From positions 793,501 to 857,500 of the forward strand of contig JAJGOT010000359.1 in the NCBI GenBank assembly GCA_022457155.1: a DNA stretch of 64,000 nucleotides, written 5' to 3'. Of the stretch, positions 10,903 to 22,357 are shown piece after piece. The translations under genes were made by a program, and so were the position numbers. Every line of letters starts with the position of its first letter. Position 1 is the first letter of the stretch. Under the pieces are notes generated by a model. That model did no database searches. It was given only the letters and a program-made list of their open reading frames with translations, and was not told the origin of the DNA. This stretch comes from Cladopsammia gracilis. Lineage: Eukaryota > Cnidaria > Anthozoa > Scleractinia > Dendrophylliidae.

Positions 10903-11177
10903 CAATCTCAGACAGAACTCGTTGAGACAGTAGTGTTTCCACGCGGAAGACAACCGTTAGTCTAACATCCTGTCAAAAATCACATTTATCGAAGCCCTCC
11001 TCTCCCTCCTCCGTTCAATGTTGCTTTAGAAGGGTTGCTCAGAGACCAGGGACACTTTTTGAGTATGTACAAAATTGTTTGGTGGGGGGTAGGGGGAGGT
11101 AGATATGATAATTCCTTTTAAATACTAAGAAATGCTCACAATTTGCCTAAGTGTCTCAACAGTTCTGTCCGAGATTG
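10903..11177. repeat. 275-bp element with ~27-bp TIRs, copy 2
   Basis: This is the same unit as 9276-9550, with ends CAATCTCAGACAGAACTCG and CAGTTCTGTCCGAGATTG. The outer flanks of the pair are themselves inverted (TGGACCCA left of copy 1, and CAGGTCCA right of copy 2). That hints the two copies may be the termini of one larger element. Confidence 0.85.
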
Positions 11178-12144
11178 CAGGTCCACAACAGTACTATACA
11201 TCCACTTTCAGACCAATTTTCTTTCTGACAATAGTTAATGAAGAGAGGTGGGGGAGGGCCTGAGGGTCTTTTGGAACCCAGTCCCATAGCAGTTACAGCG
11301 ACCCACAGCTCAAAACTCAGTACCAGTTCTCATTTATTTTATTTTAGGAAGACAGGGACTGAGTACAAGGTAAATGGAAGAGACTGGGAACAAGAATGTT
11401 TCAAATTTCAAGGCCATTGCGGCCAGGCAACCCAACCTCTCCAGTGAAACCAGAAATTTCATCTCTCCTTCCCCCATCGCTAAAATTTTACGGTACGCCC
11501 TCCCCCGAACTTCGCGAGGTTATGCGAGACACTCATTTCTAGTGGTAATATTGTAATATTATAGTCCTTTGTCAATAATAAAATGTATCATGGGCCTGGC
11601 TGACCAACGCCCCACACCTCTTAGCCTTGTGTGTTTGTTCGGGTATGTAGTGGAGGCAAAATAGATTAATATCACTGCGTTACTTTTAAAATTGTCAATT
11701 TAGGGGTGGACTATTAGAAGTTGGGGGAGGTGGGGTCACAATTCCAGAACTTATAAGACAATTAGCAAAAAAATAGAAAATCAATCCTGCACATCCCTGG
11801 TAGCCCACCCCCCCCCCCCCCCCCAAAAAAAAAAAAACAATACTACAAAAATATATTGCCACCCCCTCCCCCAATTTCTAATGGTGTACCCCTTATGTTT
11901 GAAATTCGATCTCCATTTAAGTTGCACACTCTGCCGCAAACAGTGCTACATTAGCCGCGGATGCTTAGCTTCCCACATAAACCATAAATACACTAAAAAT
12001 ACGATTTAGAGCTTAAAACTGAGCACTATTGTAGGGGTGCCTGTATGTTGTTCGCGGTATGACTGGATTTGCATTTGCTCCCACAAAATCGAGTTATAGG
12101 CATCTGCAATCTTATGCCTGTACATTTGTTGTAATTACATGAAT
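11178..12144. other. No recognisable gene; low-complexity tract at 11808-11837
   Basis: A run of 17 C followed by 13 A lies at 11808-11837. I see no conserved coding. Confidence 0.5.
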
Positions 12145-12564
12145 TCAATCCAAATGACTGAATGGCGTACCTATTTCTCCAGCCATCCAAACCAGATTAT
12201 CCTCGTCCGAATTTTGAAGCGATGCTCTGAAAAAGTTAAGGTCTTCCCAGAAAGGCCACTTTATTTCGATATCCTCTTCATCCTTCTGCTTTTTTAAGTA
12301 TCGCAACAATGAGCTCCTCAAACTGTGCCATTTCGTTTTCAAGTCTTGTGCAGGGTTGGTCTTTTCAAACCAAGCAATATGTGGCATCATGGCTCTCTTT
12401 GTCTTTGTTTTGTTTCCACGTTCTTTCAATCACTTATCCCATAATATAGGATTTTCCTTGTAAAAAGAAATCAGCATTTGTGTCATGCTTGCACTCAACA
12501 CTGAGCCGCCCGATATTTCAGCAACTTCTTCCTCTTCCCTTCCTTGCTCTCCACTTTCCGCCAT
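12145..12564 (-). pseudogene. MADF/Myb-SANT-like DNA-binding exon, Harbinger-partner type
   Basis: An ATG at 12564 opens an acidic leader, then LISFYKENPILWDK, an in-frame TGA, and LKERGN, ending in LKTKWHSLRSSLLRYLKKQ and WPFWEDLNFF. The tryptophans and the KTKWxxLRxxxxR segment are the MADF fold (DNA-binding partner of PIF/Harbinger transposases). The TGA falls where an Arg (CGA) is common, consistent with CpG decay. A donor-like GTACGC follows GEIG near 12167, so this would be exon 1 of a spliced gene. The leader resembles that of the 34.7-kb MADF gene. No transposase remains next to it. Confidence 0.75.
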
Positions 12565-12719
12565 AGCTCAACGGGGTAATAAATGGACCAACGTCATTTG
12601 AAACGTTGCTTCCCTGTTTATTGCATTTCAATACATTGTAATTATCCATCTATTTTCGTCTAATTGTGTGTTAATCGCAAGTACGAAAGTATAAAAGTAT
12701 TGTATTATCATTTTTTCGC

Positions 12720-13380
12720 TGCCTGTGATTGGTTTAATCTCTCAGTAAGCTGCAGGCGCATGCTCCCGAGCTGTTCACACGAGAAAAAACGTCCTTTTAG
12801 CAACATTCGTTGCTGCAACATGCCGCATGAAGTTCGACCAAATGAACTTTGGCGGGACATGTTGCAGTGACAAAACATCCGTGTGAAATCTTGTTGCACG
12901 ATGAACTCAGACAATGTGACACCTTGTGGCTGCATGTCCCTGGGACACGTAATAACTGAAGTTGTGAATGTGTGTGCGCAATTTGATATTGTCCCTGCTT
13001 CGCGCCTCCGATACAGGCACCTGCTACAGCCCCCTCATGTGAACGAAATTGACCGAAAGGAATTGACTGCTGCTACATGCCCCTGAGACAAGTTCCCGCT
13101 GCTGTGCTTAATTGGCTGTTAGTTGTGATTTTGTCCCCGGTACACGTACCTGTAAAATGCCCTGTAGTGTGTGTTAAATGGATAGATGTCCCAGGGACAT
13201 GCTTATGGTGCAGTTCTGTGTGTACATGTTGTGATTTTGTCGGTGCTTCATGTCCCCGGTATAAGTTCCCACTCTATGCCGCTTTATATGTACGGAATAT
13301 GATTTTAAAACTGCTACATGTTCCGGGGTCAAGTAGCTGCAAAATGACCCCAGTGTGCGAGCACCTTTATACATGAATGT
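12720..13380. repeat. Degenerate ~100-bp repeats rich in GGGACATG/GCTGCATG motifs
   Basis: At least five degenerate units share a pattern of ACATGTCCCNGGGACA and GTGATTTTGTCC with CTGCAAAATG. They occur around 12830, 12940, 13070, 13180 and 13310. Such subterminal repeats sit inside Harbinger ends next to the MADF gene; position and motif style fit, but I could not find the TIR. Confidence 0.5.
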
Positions 13381-13384
13381 GCTG

Positions 13385-13670
13385 CAAGCTTCTTGTGTTT
13401 AGTCAGCCACTGATCCAAGAGTATAGGTCGAGTTGTTCCAGGAGACTTTTACTAATTTTTGAAAATGCATTGTGGAACCTGTCTGGCGTAAACTTGAATG
13501 GCTTCAGTTTGTGTAATGATTCCACCACATATTTCACATCTTCTTTACAATTTCCATATGTATGGACAGTGGAGTCTTTGGAGATGTTACTTTGTTCATC
13601 AATCCTGTTTCCAGTAAGCTACTACTGTATGAAGTTGATGTTGATCGTGTTACACCTTTCAAAGTTTTGT
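13385..13670 (-). pseudogene. DUF6589 protein, C-terminal part (distal to LINE insertion)
   Basis: The minus strand reads GNKTLKGVTRSTSTSYSSS, then, in shifted frames, HTYGNCKEDVKYVVESLHKL and KPFKFTPDRFHNAF with SKSLLEQLDLYSWIS. This order (CGNKTLKAVQRST, HTYxxxxEDVxxM, LxPFxxxPxR) is the C-terminal signature of the cnidarian-rich DUF6589 family, as I remember it. It resumes the gene interrupted by the LINE at 13671-14570. At least two frameshifts are present. Confidence 0.7.
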
Positions 13671-13674
13671 TTCC

Positions 13675-13727
<53 letters not shown>

Positions 13728-14570
13728 TTTATTTTAAAACGATGAATATTAAAGCTATATAAGCTTGTGGGGTTGTTTACAATTAAAAACTTAAAACTAG
13801 GTATATACAAAAATAACGTTTGGACTAAAATCAGCGATGTTTACAAATATAAAATTGTAAGTGTAAATTTAAGTATATGCAAAGTCGTCTTTTCTAAAAT
13901 TACAAGTGGATGCAGACGTTATCTTGAAGCTAAATTCATTAAAATTAACTAGAGATTTAAGCTTTAGCCTGAGGTCATGGTAAGGGATGTTTTGTCGCGG
14001 CACTACAATTTTTGGTCACTGCATTCCACAGGACTGAGCCTCTAAATGCGACAGAGTCTTTCATGTAACGCGTCTTGAAGCGTGGAACAATTAAAGAAGT
14101 GCAAGTCCGGATAGAATAATTTGCGGCCCGTTTCTTAGAAATCAGGTCAATTAATGTGACAGGTAACCTATTGTGGAAAGCTTTATGGAAACAGATATAA
14201 ATGGCTGATTTATAATAAATAAACAGAGTCGGCCATTGGGCCTGTTGTAGGACATCAGCAGATGCCATGTCTTTCGGCAAATTAAAGATAAGTCTCGCAG
14301 CCCTGCAGTGAAGTCTTTCCAGGGACTGAAATAAGTCGGAATTGCAACAAGATCCCCATAGTATAAGACCATAGGTCACTGAAGGCAAAATGACCTTAAA
14401 ATAGAGATCCTGACGAACGTTCCTAGGGAGAAATCTAGACTTCTTAAGTAGTCCTAGTTTTTTAGCAAATGATTTTTTGAGTTCCAGGTCAGTTTCTCAT
14501 CGACGGTCATTCCCAGTAATCGTGATTTCGATACCCATTCAATTGTAGAGTTTCCGATGAAGATCGGGGT
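13671..14570 (-). mobile_element. 5'-truncated CR1/L2-like LINE, RT C-terminus and microsatellite tail
   Basis: The protein reads EWVSKSRLLGMTVDEKLTW, then ILPSVTYGLILWG, LERLHCRAARLIFNLPKDM, SLIVPRFKTRYMKDSV and FRGSVLWNAV. This is the C-terminal third of reverse transcriptase from a family abundant in corals. One frameshift lies near 14483. On the minus strand the element ends in a (TATC)n microsatellite, a usual 3' tail for CR1/L2-type LINEs. The upstream three quarters are missing, the normal product of 5'-truncated target-primed integration. It sits inside DUF6589 coding sequence. Confidence 0.85.
13677..13726 (+). repeat. (GATA)n microsatellite, ~12-13 units
   Basis: Uninterrupted GATA units form the 3' tail of the minus-strand LINE. 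Confidence 0.97.
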
Positions 14571-15030
14571 CATGAGGTGTCACGTTATTGTCCTTTAAAA
14601 TGTGTTCCTGTTTTAAGTCATTTGCATAGTTGCCTTCTCCTGCTTTAGGATTCACAAACATCATGGATAATTCTGTGTGCCATCTTTCGTGTGTATAAAG
14701 GTGTGCAATTTGTGATGATGCGCATAGTTTCAAAGGCATACTTTTTCCTTCTCTTTCTTGATTGGTTTTTAAGCATCAGAAGTTTCCAATTTCTCATCAC
14801 ATGCTCGCCATATTCTTCTCTTCCAGTGTCATCCATCTGCATAAGAAATACACCCAGTTGAATGACCTGTAACCCATAATTAAAGACTCTATCCTCGCTG
14901 CTGCCCACTGGAAGGTCACTCACTGGTGAGGGTAGGACAGGTTCATCTTCAAGAAGCTCTTGTGGATTGCATTCTGTCTGTTCCATCTGAAAGCTGCTGG
15001 CTGGACAAGAAGGAACAGGTTCATCTCTGG
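14571..15030 (-). pseudogene. DUF6589 protein, proximal part
   Basis: The frame at 14986-14645 includes FNYGLQVIQLGVFLMQMDDT, HVMRNWKLLMLKNQSRKR, KYAFETMRIITNCTPLYTRK and MAHRIIH. After a frameshift it continues VNPKAGEGNYANDLKQEHIL. These are the core motifs of DUF6589. The frame then runs into the LINE at about 14570, and the remaining C-terminus reappears at 13670. Upstream is a repeated Pro/Ser/Glu-rich linker with EPVPSCPASS and EPVLPSPVSD. Family function is unknown; the proteins are multicopy and probably element-borne. Confidence 0.75.
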
Positions 15031-16794
15031 ATTTTTTCTGCTAGATTGGCATCCACTCCCACGGAGGGCCCAACTACCCTTACAGGTTTGGCAGTGAATT
15101 CTTTTGACCATAATATATGTTTACCTTGAAGAGGTGGATTAGTTTTTACCGGTGACAGAATTATTTTCACCAGTAGGCTTCTTGAATTTCCATTGGCTTG
15201 GTGACCATTTGATTCAACTAATTTGCCAACTGCAAATGACTGCTTTTTGTCTTGTGTTAAAAGGATAACACCATCTCCTGTTTAATTGTTAAAAATATCT
15301 TACTGACTTTCAATAATATTGTTAAAATGTTTTTACTCACAATAATCACTAGAACCTGTTTGAGCCTTTTGTCAAGTTTTATAGTATTCTTTTTTAACAA
15401 AACAAAAATTATTTGAAGGGCTGGGGGCATATCCAGCATATGTTACTTTTTGAGCATCTTATTTTCTCTCCCAGATTTGCCTAATTTTATCGTACAACGA
15501 ATAATATAACAAGCCCTTGTCGAATTTGCACTAATCCTAAGAAACGACTAATTTCACCTGAAAAAAGCAGAGTTCTGGGCTTCTAGTGGTTGTTTACATT
15601 CAGAGCTTAATTTCGACGCCATTACAGCAGATTGGCCGTGGGAATATGCGACCGCAATACTCATGACCCGCGCCAACGACGTGAACGAAAATACCGTTAT
15701 TTACACACACCTGACTCGCTCATCGATCGTGAGCTTGCTATGGCAAACACATCGTCTGTAGCGTGCGTATAAACCAATATGTTTAAGGCCTGTCTGGTGA
15801 TTGAAGGACGTCATTAAGTCCGGAAATCCGTAAGTCTCTGGCACCTCCCAAAAAAAATAAGTGTCCCCTGTCGTACCTTGTATGCAAAGTGCCATTATTT
15901 GAAACTGCCTTGGTGGACAAGACGAGCCGGCAGGAAAATCAGGAATCACTTCGGATCAGAAAAGGGGCAGCATTGTGAGTTGTGAGCCATTTCCCATCCC
16001 GTGTCGTGGTCGAAATGCCCGATATCCAAAGTGCTTCCAGACTTATAATATTTTCCGTATTTCGTTTGGCGGACATTCCGTTTTCGTTCTTGCCATTGGT
16101 ATCCCTACATGCTTTGCGACAGTGGCAGCTGGGTCGGCCTTGCATTGTCGCATAAGCTTTGGGCAGCTCAAAGTGAGTTCTTGCAGCCGGGTGAAATTCA
16201 GCAAGGCAGGTAAAGACTAAGCCAGCAGCGGAGGACAAGGAGGGCTTCCTAAAGGAGGTCCGTAGATGGACGCGAGATGGTGCGAATCTAAGTGGCTGAC
16301 TATTGGTGATAAAAATGAAGCGATTTTGAGGGAATGAACTTCGGGATTTATTTTTCTTGAGCGGAATTTAGTGGTACGGGCCCAAACTTGGCCATCTGAA
16401 GTGAAAAATCAGCGTAAAATCGAGAAATTCGGGTAAACCTCAGGATTCATTTATTCGAGCAGGCATGCAGATTTTTCTTTGTATACGTTAATTCTTGACA
16501 GTGATGGAAAAAACAACAGAAAAAAATCTGAACAATGTTTTGCAACTATTTTGTAGTTTGAAAATGCCAAAAATGGACAAATCTGAGCGAGAAAAATAAA
16601 AAACGACCTCATAAGCAACATAGGCTGGATATGCCCCCAGCGCTTCAATTACAATTCAACTATTTACCGTTCTAATTTCGACAGAATTGCTAAAAATTAA
16701 ATCCCTGTGAGTTTCGCATGTGTTGAATTTCTGGTAAAAAGAAAGTGGGTTGAAATTTACTAAGACAAATTAGTTGTCAAATGGTTGAGTTTAA
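15031..16794. other. No recognisable gene
   Basis: Only short frames occur on both strands. The stretch at 15700-16260 has several overlapping frames of 80-100 residues but no motif I can name. Confidence 0.4.
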
Positions 16795-16797
16795 ATA

Positions 16798-17164
16798 GTG
16801 TATTATTATGCCTTGGTTATTGTCATTAATGAGGAATGGAAAGGCAACTCCGACCGGAAAAGCTCCGGCACGAAGAAGCAGGAAGGACTGGATGGATCAA
16901 CCCCGGCTGAAACAAGGGTGGGTGGGTGGGCACCACGACTCATCATTTCGGATTTCTTGCTCAGTGAGATTATGAAAGCGTCCTTTTCCTTTTATATGAC
17001 CCAGTAACCAATAAGACGAGCCGTTGAGCCCCGCAAACAACAACTGCACGGGAGGAATGTCATTAATGACACCACCTCGGCAGAACATACATATTCAATG
17101 ACTTTGCATAGTGTATTATTCTGCCTCGGTTATTGTCATTAATGAGGAATGGAAAGGCAACTCC
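16798..17164. repeat. B2-A2-B1 block of split direct repeats
   Basis: B2 and B1 (54 bp, starting GTGTATTATT and containing TTATTGTCATTAATGAGGAA) lie 313 bp apart, with A2 directly abutting B1. An 18-bp sequence, ATCAACCCCGGCTGAAAC, at about 16893 recurs as its reverse complement at about 21234, just inside A1. Confidence 0.88.
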
Positions 17165-20137
17165 TCCCTTCAAAGCTCCCCCCCAAAGAATATAATGACG
17201 ATTCCTAACAAAGCGCGCCTCCAATCTTTTTACACCCTTCCCAATCCTTATATCCTTATCTAATACACACACAATGTCTTGAAAGATTATCCACGAACAA
17301 TAATATCTATTCGGGAAAAGCTGCAACAAACCTTTGAGCCCATTGACAGCTTTATAATCCCTGCCTAGGTCTATATCCAGATTCGCAAGCTTTGCCGCAG
17401 AACCAGCCGGATTAAGGGCCTGTTTTAGCTTTATGTAGAGGAGGGGTGTCCTACTAGACTTCTAGCTTGCATCAACGATTATATCGTCAAGACTAACATC
17501 TGCAAGCGCCATTGAAATGGCCGCACCGCTGCTAAATTTGTGAATCGCGAAGTGCTCCCAAACAAACATAAGTGAAACTGCTCCATATACGTGTCTAACC
17601 TACAACAGCTTGCATCGCCAGGGGCTGTAATGCGCATGCACTTATCGTAGCAATCTCCGGAGACGAAAGAGGCAAAATCTTGCATGATGCATGATCGCAA
17701 ACATTATGTTACTCTCAGTATCCAGTAAACAATAGTTTCACAGTTGGGGTGAGCAAGAAAAATTTCTTGCCAGGATGATACGATGATATGATGCATGTAT
17801 ATGATGTATGTATGTGGTCGGGACCTTGGAATCGTAACATCGCCCACAATGCAGCGACACATCCGGGACTTTGCATGAGCTGCCGGCGCTAAACTTGAGA
17901 GCTAATTAGCTAAGCGTGCTTCCGACAATAGAGAAAATGGCCCGAAAATGTCTAGTGGGTATAGGTTGCGCTGTTTTGTTCAAACTTCTTTGATCAGTTA
18001 AACCGTGTGGGCTGTTGTCTGTTGTTATGCACTTCTACAACATCTGTCAAATTTGACATGAAAGTTCGCTACTTCGGCATCTTGTTTGTATGAGGAAAGG
18101 GGGTTTGGCGCACTTTGAGGTGTAATATCTCTTTAAATAATTGCTGGAATCTTGTATTATAGGATTATGTTAACTCGACTGTTCAGAAAGCCTCGTGCAA
18201 ATTTTCCAGGGGTTACAATAAGTGCAAATACTGTCAAAACGCGAATTTCTAAAGTGCCTGCTGGGCATCTAGCTTTCTCTCCAAATTTATGCTTGATCGA
18301 TCAAAATGGATCCAAATTTGAATAATTATTTTCGCAAACAAAAGAATGTTATTTCCCACAGGAGTAGTTCTTGTCGCGGGCCGGCTTGGGGCGGGCGCGT
18401 TGTAAAGGTCTTTCAAAACAACCTGAGACAATTTCACAACACTTTACAAACATTTTAAACTTCGAGCAACACTGAAGGGGAATGCCTATGTCTGTCATGA
18501 CAACCCAATGCACTGTCCGGGTCAGCGTGCGTCATTGACAGACCGCGCTTCTTTTCTTGGCGCGTCAAATGTCTTCATGAAACTGCTTTCACAAAACAGC
18601 TAGATTAAAATACTGGCACATGAAGACAAAGACAAAAAGTGGCCTTCCTTAAATTAAGTCAATTGCTCGATTCACAGAGACAAAAACTCAATAGACAGGC
18701 CGGTTATTTTTGCGAATTTCCATAACGTTTTTGAATCTTTGATTCGCGCATGAAGCTCGCTGTCTTCACTCACCGTTTTTATTATTTGGGGGGAAAATTT
18801 ATGATATTTCGTGCGTTCCTCTGGCGCGTAACTGACCTTTCACGCTCATCTCAACTCGCGCCTCGCGCTACTTTCAAGACCATTTAGTCTGCATGAAACT
18901 ATCCAGATAATGTTTTTGATACACTGGACGTCTATGTCTTTATTTTCTCATAAGCTCTTCGATAAATCGCTCTGAATAGATTTGAATAGGGAATAATTGA
19001 AAGGTGGAGCAAGAACAAAAAATGCACAACGATAAGTATGAGCAAGTGATCGCGCAGCATCGCACTCACTATTTGGTAACCGTTTGATTGACATCCGTTA
19101 AGTCTGCGAAGAGACTAAAGTATTCCCAAAGCTTAATCGGTTGACCAATCACAGCCGACTAATTGTGTATATGCAAATTATTATACCGCGAATCAAGAAA
19201 CTGGGCACTGTAAGCACATGTCGCGGAAGACGATGGCATTGTTGGCGATGAACCTGGATAATCAGGGCGCGTCCAGGATAGACAACACATCATCAATGTC
19301 TTGGCAACCGCCTTTAACTTTCTCCTGATCAGGAACCCCATCCACATTAACCCAATGTCCACTAGAACTGGAGGGAAGGGATCCAGATCACTCGCTATCA
19401 AAGTCTATCCGAATACCCCGAGACGGAATATCAAAACTCTGACCGCTTGACACACGTCTCCGCTTTACTGTTTGAGTTTGCAGAAACGGCAAAACGAAAG
19501 AGAAAAACCAACATCCTTAGAAAACAAAATAGTTCCAAAAGGAGGCAACCAAAAGATTCCCCCCCTCCAAAAAACAAAGCACTGGGTGAATGGGGTCCCC
19601 GATCAGGAGAGAGTAACTGCCCACGCCCGATAACGGCACGTCCACAGGCAGCCCAGAAAAAGGGCTAGCCCATGAGAGTTACTCACCCTAATCTGGAACA
19701 ATAAAGTAAAAGAAGCCTAGGACACAGAAATCAGTTGATGACAGTAGTTTATCAGACGTCCTGAAATCATACAAAAAACAGTCGCCCAAGGTTCCACAAG
19801 GCTATCAGCTAACTCGGACAGAAAAGTTGTGAAATTTGAGATCATAAATTATGAGGTCCCCACTGGAATTTAAAGCGGGTTGTTGCCAAATCCGCAAACG
19901 AGCACGGCAACTCCACTGGAAGTGGCCAAATTCATGACAATAGAAACACTGAATACTAGCCGAGCTATTGGCTCTACGACTACGGAACAGAAACGGAGTT
20001 GCGCGCGGAACCGCCCGATTGAAAGATCTTTTCCACCTCGGCGACCCTACCCAATACTTTTATTGGTCCTTATCTCCAAAGAGAAAGAAGGTCCCGATCA
20101 CGGGCTACTGCCAACAACCGTAATATCTACAACGTCA

Positions 20138-20950
20138 GCGACCACGCTCACGGGTCCATGTCACTCAAAAATTAAAACGGTTTCGATCAGAGATGAACAA
20201 TGGTCATTTCAAAACATCTGCGACCACGCTCACGGGTCTATATCACTGTTGTATAGAAAAATGGTCTTGATCACGGACAAACAACAATCATATTTATAAC
20301 ACCTGCGACCACGCTCACGGGTCCATATTACTGTCATACTCAAAATGGTCTCGATCACGGACCATCAACGAACATATTTTTTTTCTGCGACCACGCTCAC
20401 GGGTCCATATCATTCTCATATTCAAATGGTCTCGATCACGGACCAACAACAATCATATTCATAACAGCTGCGACCACGCTCACGGGTCCATATTACTGTT
20501 ATACTCAAAATGGTCTCGATCACGGACCATCAACGAACATATTTTTTTTTCTGCGATCACGTTCACGGGTCCATATCATTCTCATATTCAAATGGTCTCG
20601 ATCACGGACCAACAACAATCATATTCATAACAGTTGCGACCATGCTCACGGGTCCATATCACTCTCATATTCAAAATGATCTCGATCACGGACCAACAAC
20701 AATCATATTCATAATGCCTGCGACCACGTTCACGGGTCCATATCATTCTTATATTCAAAGATGGTCTCGATCACGGACCAATAACAATTATATTAATCAC
20801 ATCTGTGACCACACTCATTGGTCGACGAAGGGCCAACAATATTCATATTTCTAACGTCAAGAACCACGCTAGGGGTTCACGGTCACTCCAATATTCAAAA
20901 AGGTCTCTGGCCGCAAAATAAAACTTCAATGACCCCGCGACCCTAGCGTA
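20138..20950. repeat. ~83-bp satellite array, about 9-10 units
   Basis: Units starting GCGACCACGCTCACGGGTCC occur at 20138, 20220, 20305, 20387, 20470, 20553, 20636, 20720 and 20805, with spacing 82-85 bp, and decay beyond that. Each unit has a second conserved box, GGTCTCGATCACGGACC. Units at 20305/20470 match each other better than their neighbours, as do 20387/20553, giving a ~166-bp higher-order period. Confidence 0.93.
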
Positions 20951-21263
20951 AAGTCCATTCGGGACTGGGATCCAATTTACAGACATTATTATAAGGAAAA
21001 GAAAACGAACTTAATAGCCAAAACGACGTCATTTCGCTATAGCTCAACAATATCCGACCGCTAATTTAGGAGGCTAGCGAGCAAAATAACTTACTTCAAC
21101 AGCGGGCTGCGAGGCCGCAGGAATAATAGCATCATCTTGGCGTTCAACATCCGCCACGGCACATTGAGCGGCGTCTCCCTCAAGTTGGAGTGGAAGTCTT
21201 TGTCCCGCCATAGAAAAGTCTTGAAGGAAGGATGTTTCAGCCGGGGTTGATAACAGCAATAAG

Positions 21264-21450
21264 CCACGACTCATCATTTTGGATTTCTTGCTCAAGGACC
21301 TCAGTGAGATTATGAAAGCGTCCTTTTCCTTTTATATGACCCAGTAACCAATAAGACGAGCTGTTGAGCCCCACAAACAACAACTGCACGGGAGGAATGT
21401 CATTAATGACACCACCTCGGCAGAACATACATATTCAATGACTTTGCATA
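21264..21450. repeat. A1 terminal repeat of the split-repeat element
   Basis: The copy is nearly identical to 16933-17110, apart from a 9-bp insertion (AAGGACCTC) and a few substitutions. High identity over 178 bp indicates either recent insertion or gene conversion. Confidence 0.9.
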
Positions 21451-21451
21451 G

Positions 21452-22357
21452 GAATAAATTGTGAACAAAACACGTCCCGGTAAGTCAAAGAACTGCTGAG
21501 TAAACAATTCTTAAGCAATATGTCATGGTGTCATGCTCAAATTCCACCCATCTCGTATTTACGTCACGCAATGGCCGGCTGTTAATTATTTGATCAATCA
21601 TGTTGATATTGTAAATTTATTCTAAATTCCATCCCCGATTCTCCAAAATGCCTGTATTTAAGCAGTCATAACTCCTTGTAGTAGGCGGTTTCAAGGATTT
21701 TAAAACTAGAAATACGTGTCTCGCAGAACCTCATGAAGCTCAGGGGAGGATGCACAGCGAGTCGAAACTCTCGATTTGCGTATGAGGCTTTTCGCCACTC
21801 CACGTCGTCTTCTTTGCAACCAAAAACGTTGGTAAAAGGTCCTTTCGATGGTTCGCGTACCGTTTACCGTCCGCCATCTTTGTTTACCATGCTCCTATGT
21901 AGGCTTACATGAAGTAGTATCACATTGTTGCCAGACAACTGCAGGACACCATCAAGTATATATATAAATATATATTTCGCTCGAATTCGCGCGGCTTAGC
22001 TCCCGAGGCACGACAAATTTATTAACCTCGCTACGCTCGGGCCTTCGGCCCTCGCTTCGCGAGGAACAAAAAATGCAAAGTTGTGAACTTGTTTTTTTCT
22101 TCTGGAAGCACTGAGCCTGTCAGAGAAAAAATATAGACATGAAATGTAGCCTACTATGGAGTGCTTGGAGCGGACTGTAGAATGTAAATGTGTATGTTTA
22201 CTAGCCTATGCATAATAGAGTCTAGATTGTGTATTGTGGACTTCCAATATAAAACTCTAAAATGAGAACTGTGATCTTTGGACAGTTGACAGTTGGGATG
22301 GATTTTGACCAAGGACTGTTGGCTGCCGAGTGTGAATAGGGGAAGGTGGACTTAGTA
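21452..22357. other. No gene; repeat debris
   Basis: The GC palindromes CCTCGCTACGCTCGGGCCTTCGGCCCTCG lie at 22025-22053, an inverted piece of family R1. Segment 22085-22275 is similar to 33890-34020 (shared ATTGTGGA and AATATAAAACTC/AATAAAACTC blocks). Confidence 0.55.

Larger units (their letters stand above)
16795..21451 (-). mobile_element. DIRS/PAT-type element defined by split direct repeats
   Basis: The ends show split direct repeats. Block B lies at 16798-16851 and again at 17111-17164. Block A lies at 16933-17110 and again at 21264-21450. The order along the plus strand is B-A-B ... A, so the internal A/B junction (TTTGCATA-GTGTATTATT) equals the two element ends joined. This is how PAT-like tyrosine-recombinase retrotransposons are built. 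A short ATAG overlaps each junction, and no other TSD is needed. I see no convincing RT or recombinase inside, so it is decayed or non-autonomous. Orientation is inferred from A1 being at the far end, as in PAT on the minus strand. Minus-strand frames at 17063-17329 and 17479-17700 are unplaced. Confidence 0.8.

Noticed and set aside
9276..11177. LTR retrotransposon with 275-bp LTRs
   Set aside because: Each repeat has inverted termini and no TG...CA ends, no matching target duplication and no gag/pol between.
13077..13376. Cys/Val-rich plus-strand frame near the Harbinger relic
   Set aside because: It is the translation of degenerate ~100-bp subterminal repeats; no family and no conserved frame between units.
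20138..20950. CRISPR array
   Set aside because: The whole ~83-bp unit is conserved, spacers are not unique; it is a satellite.
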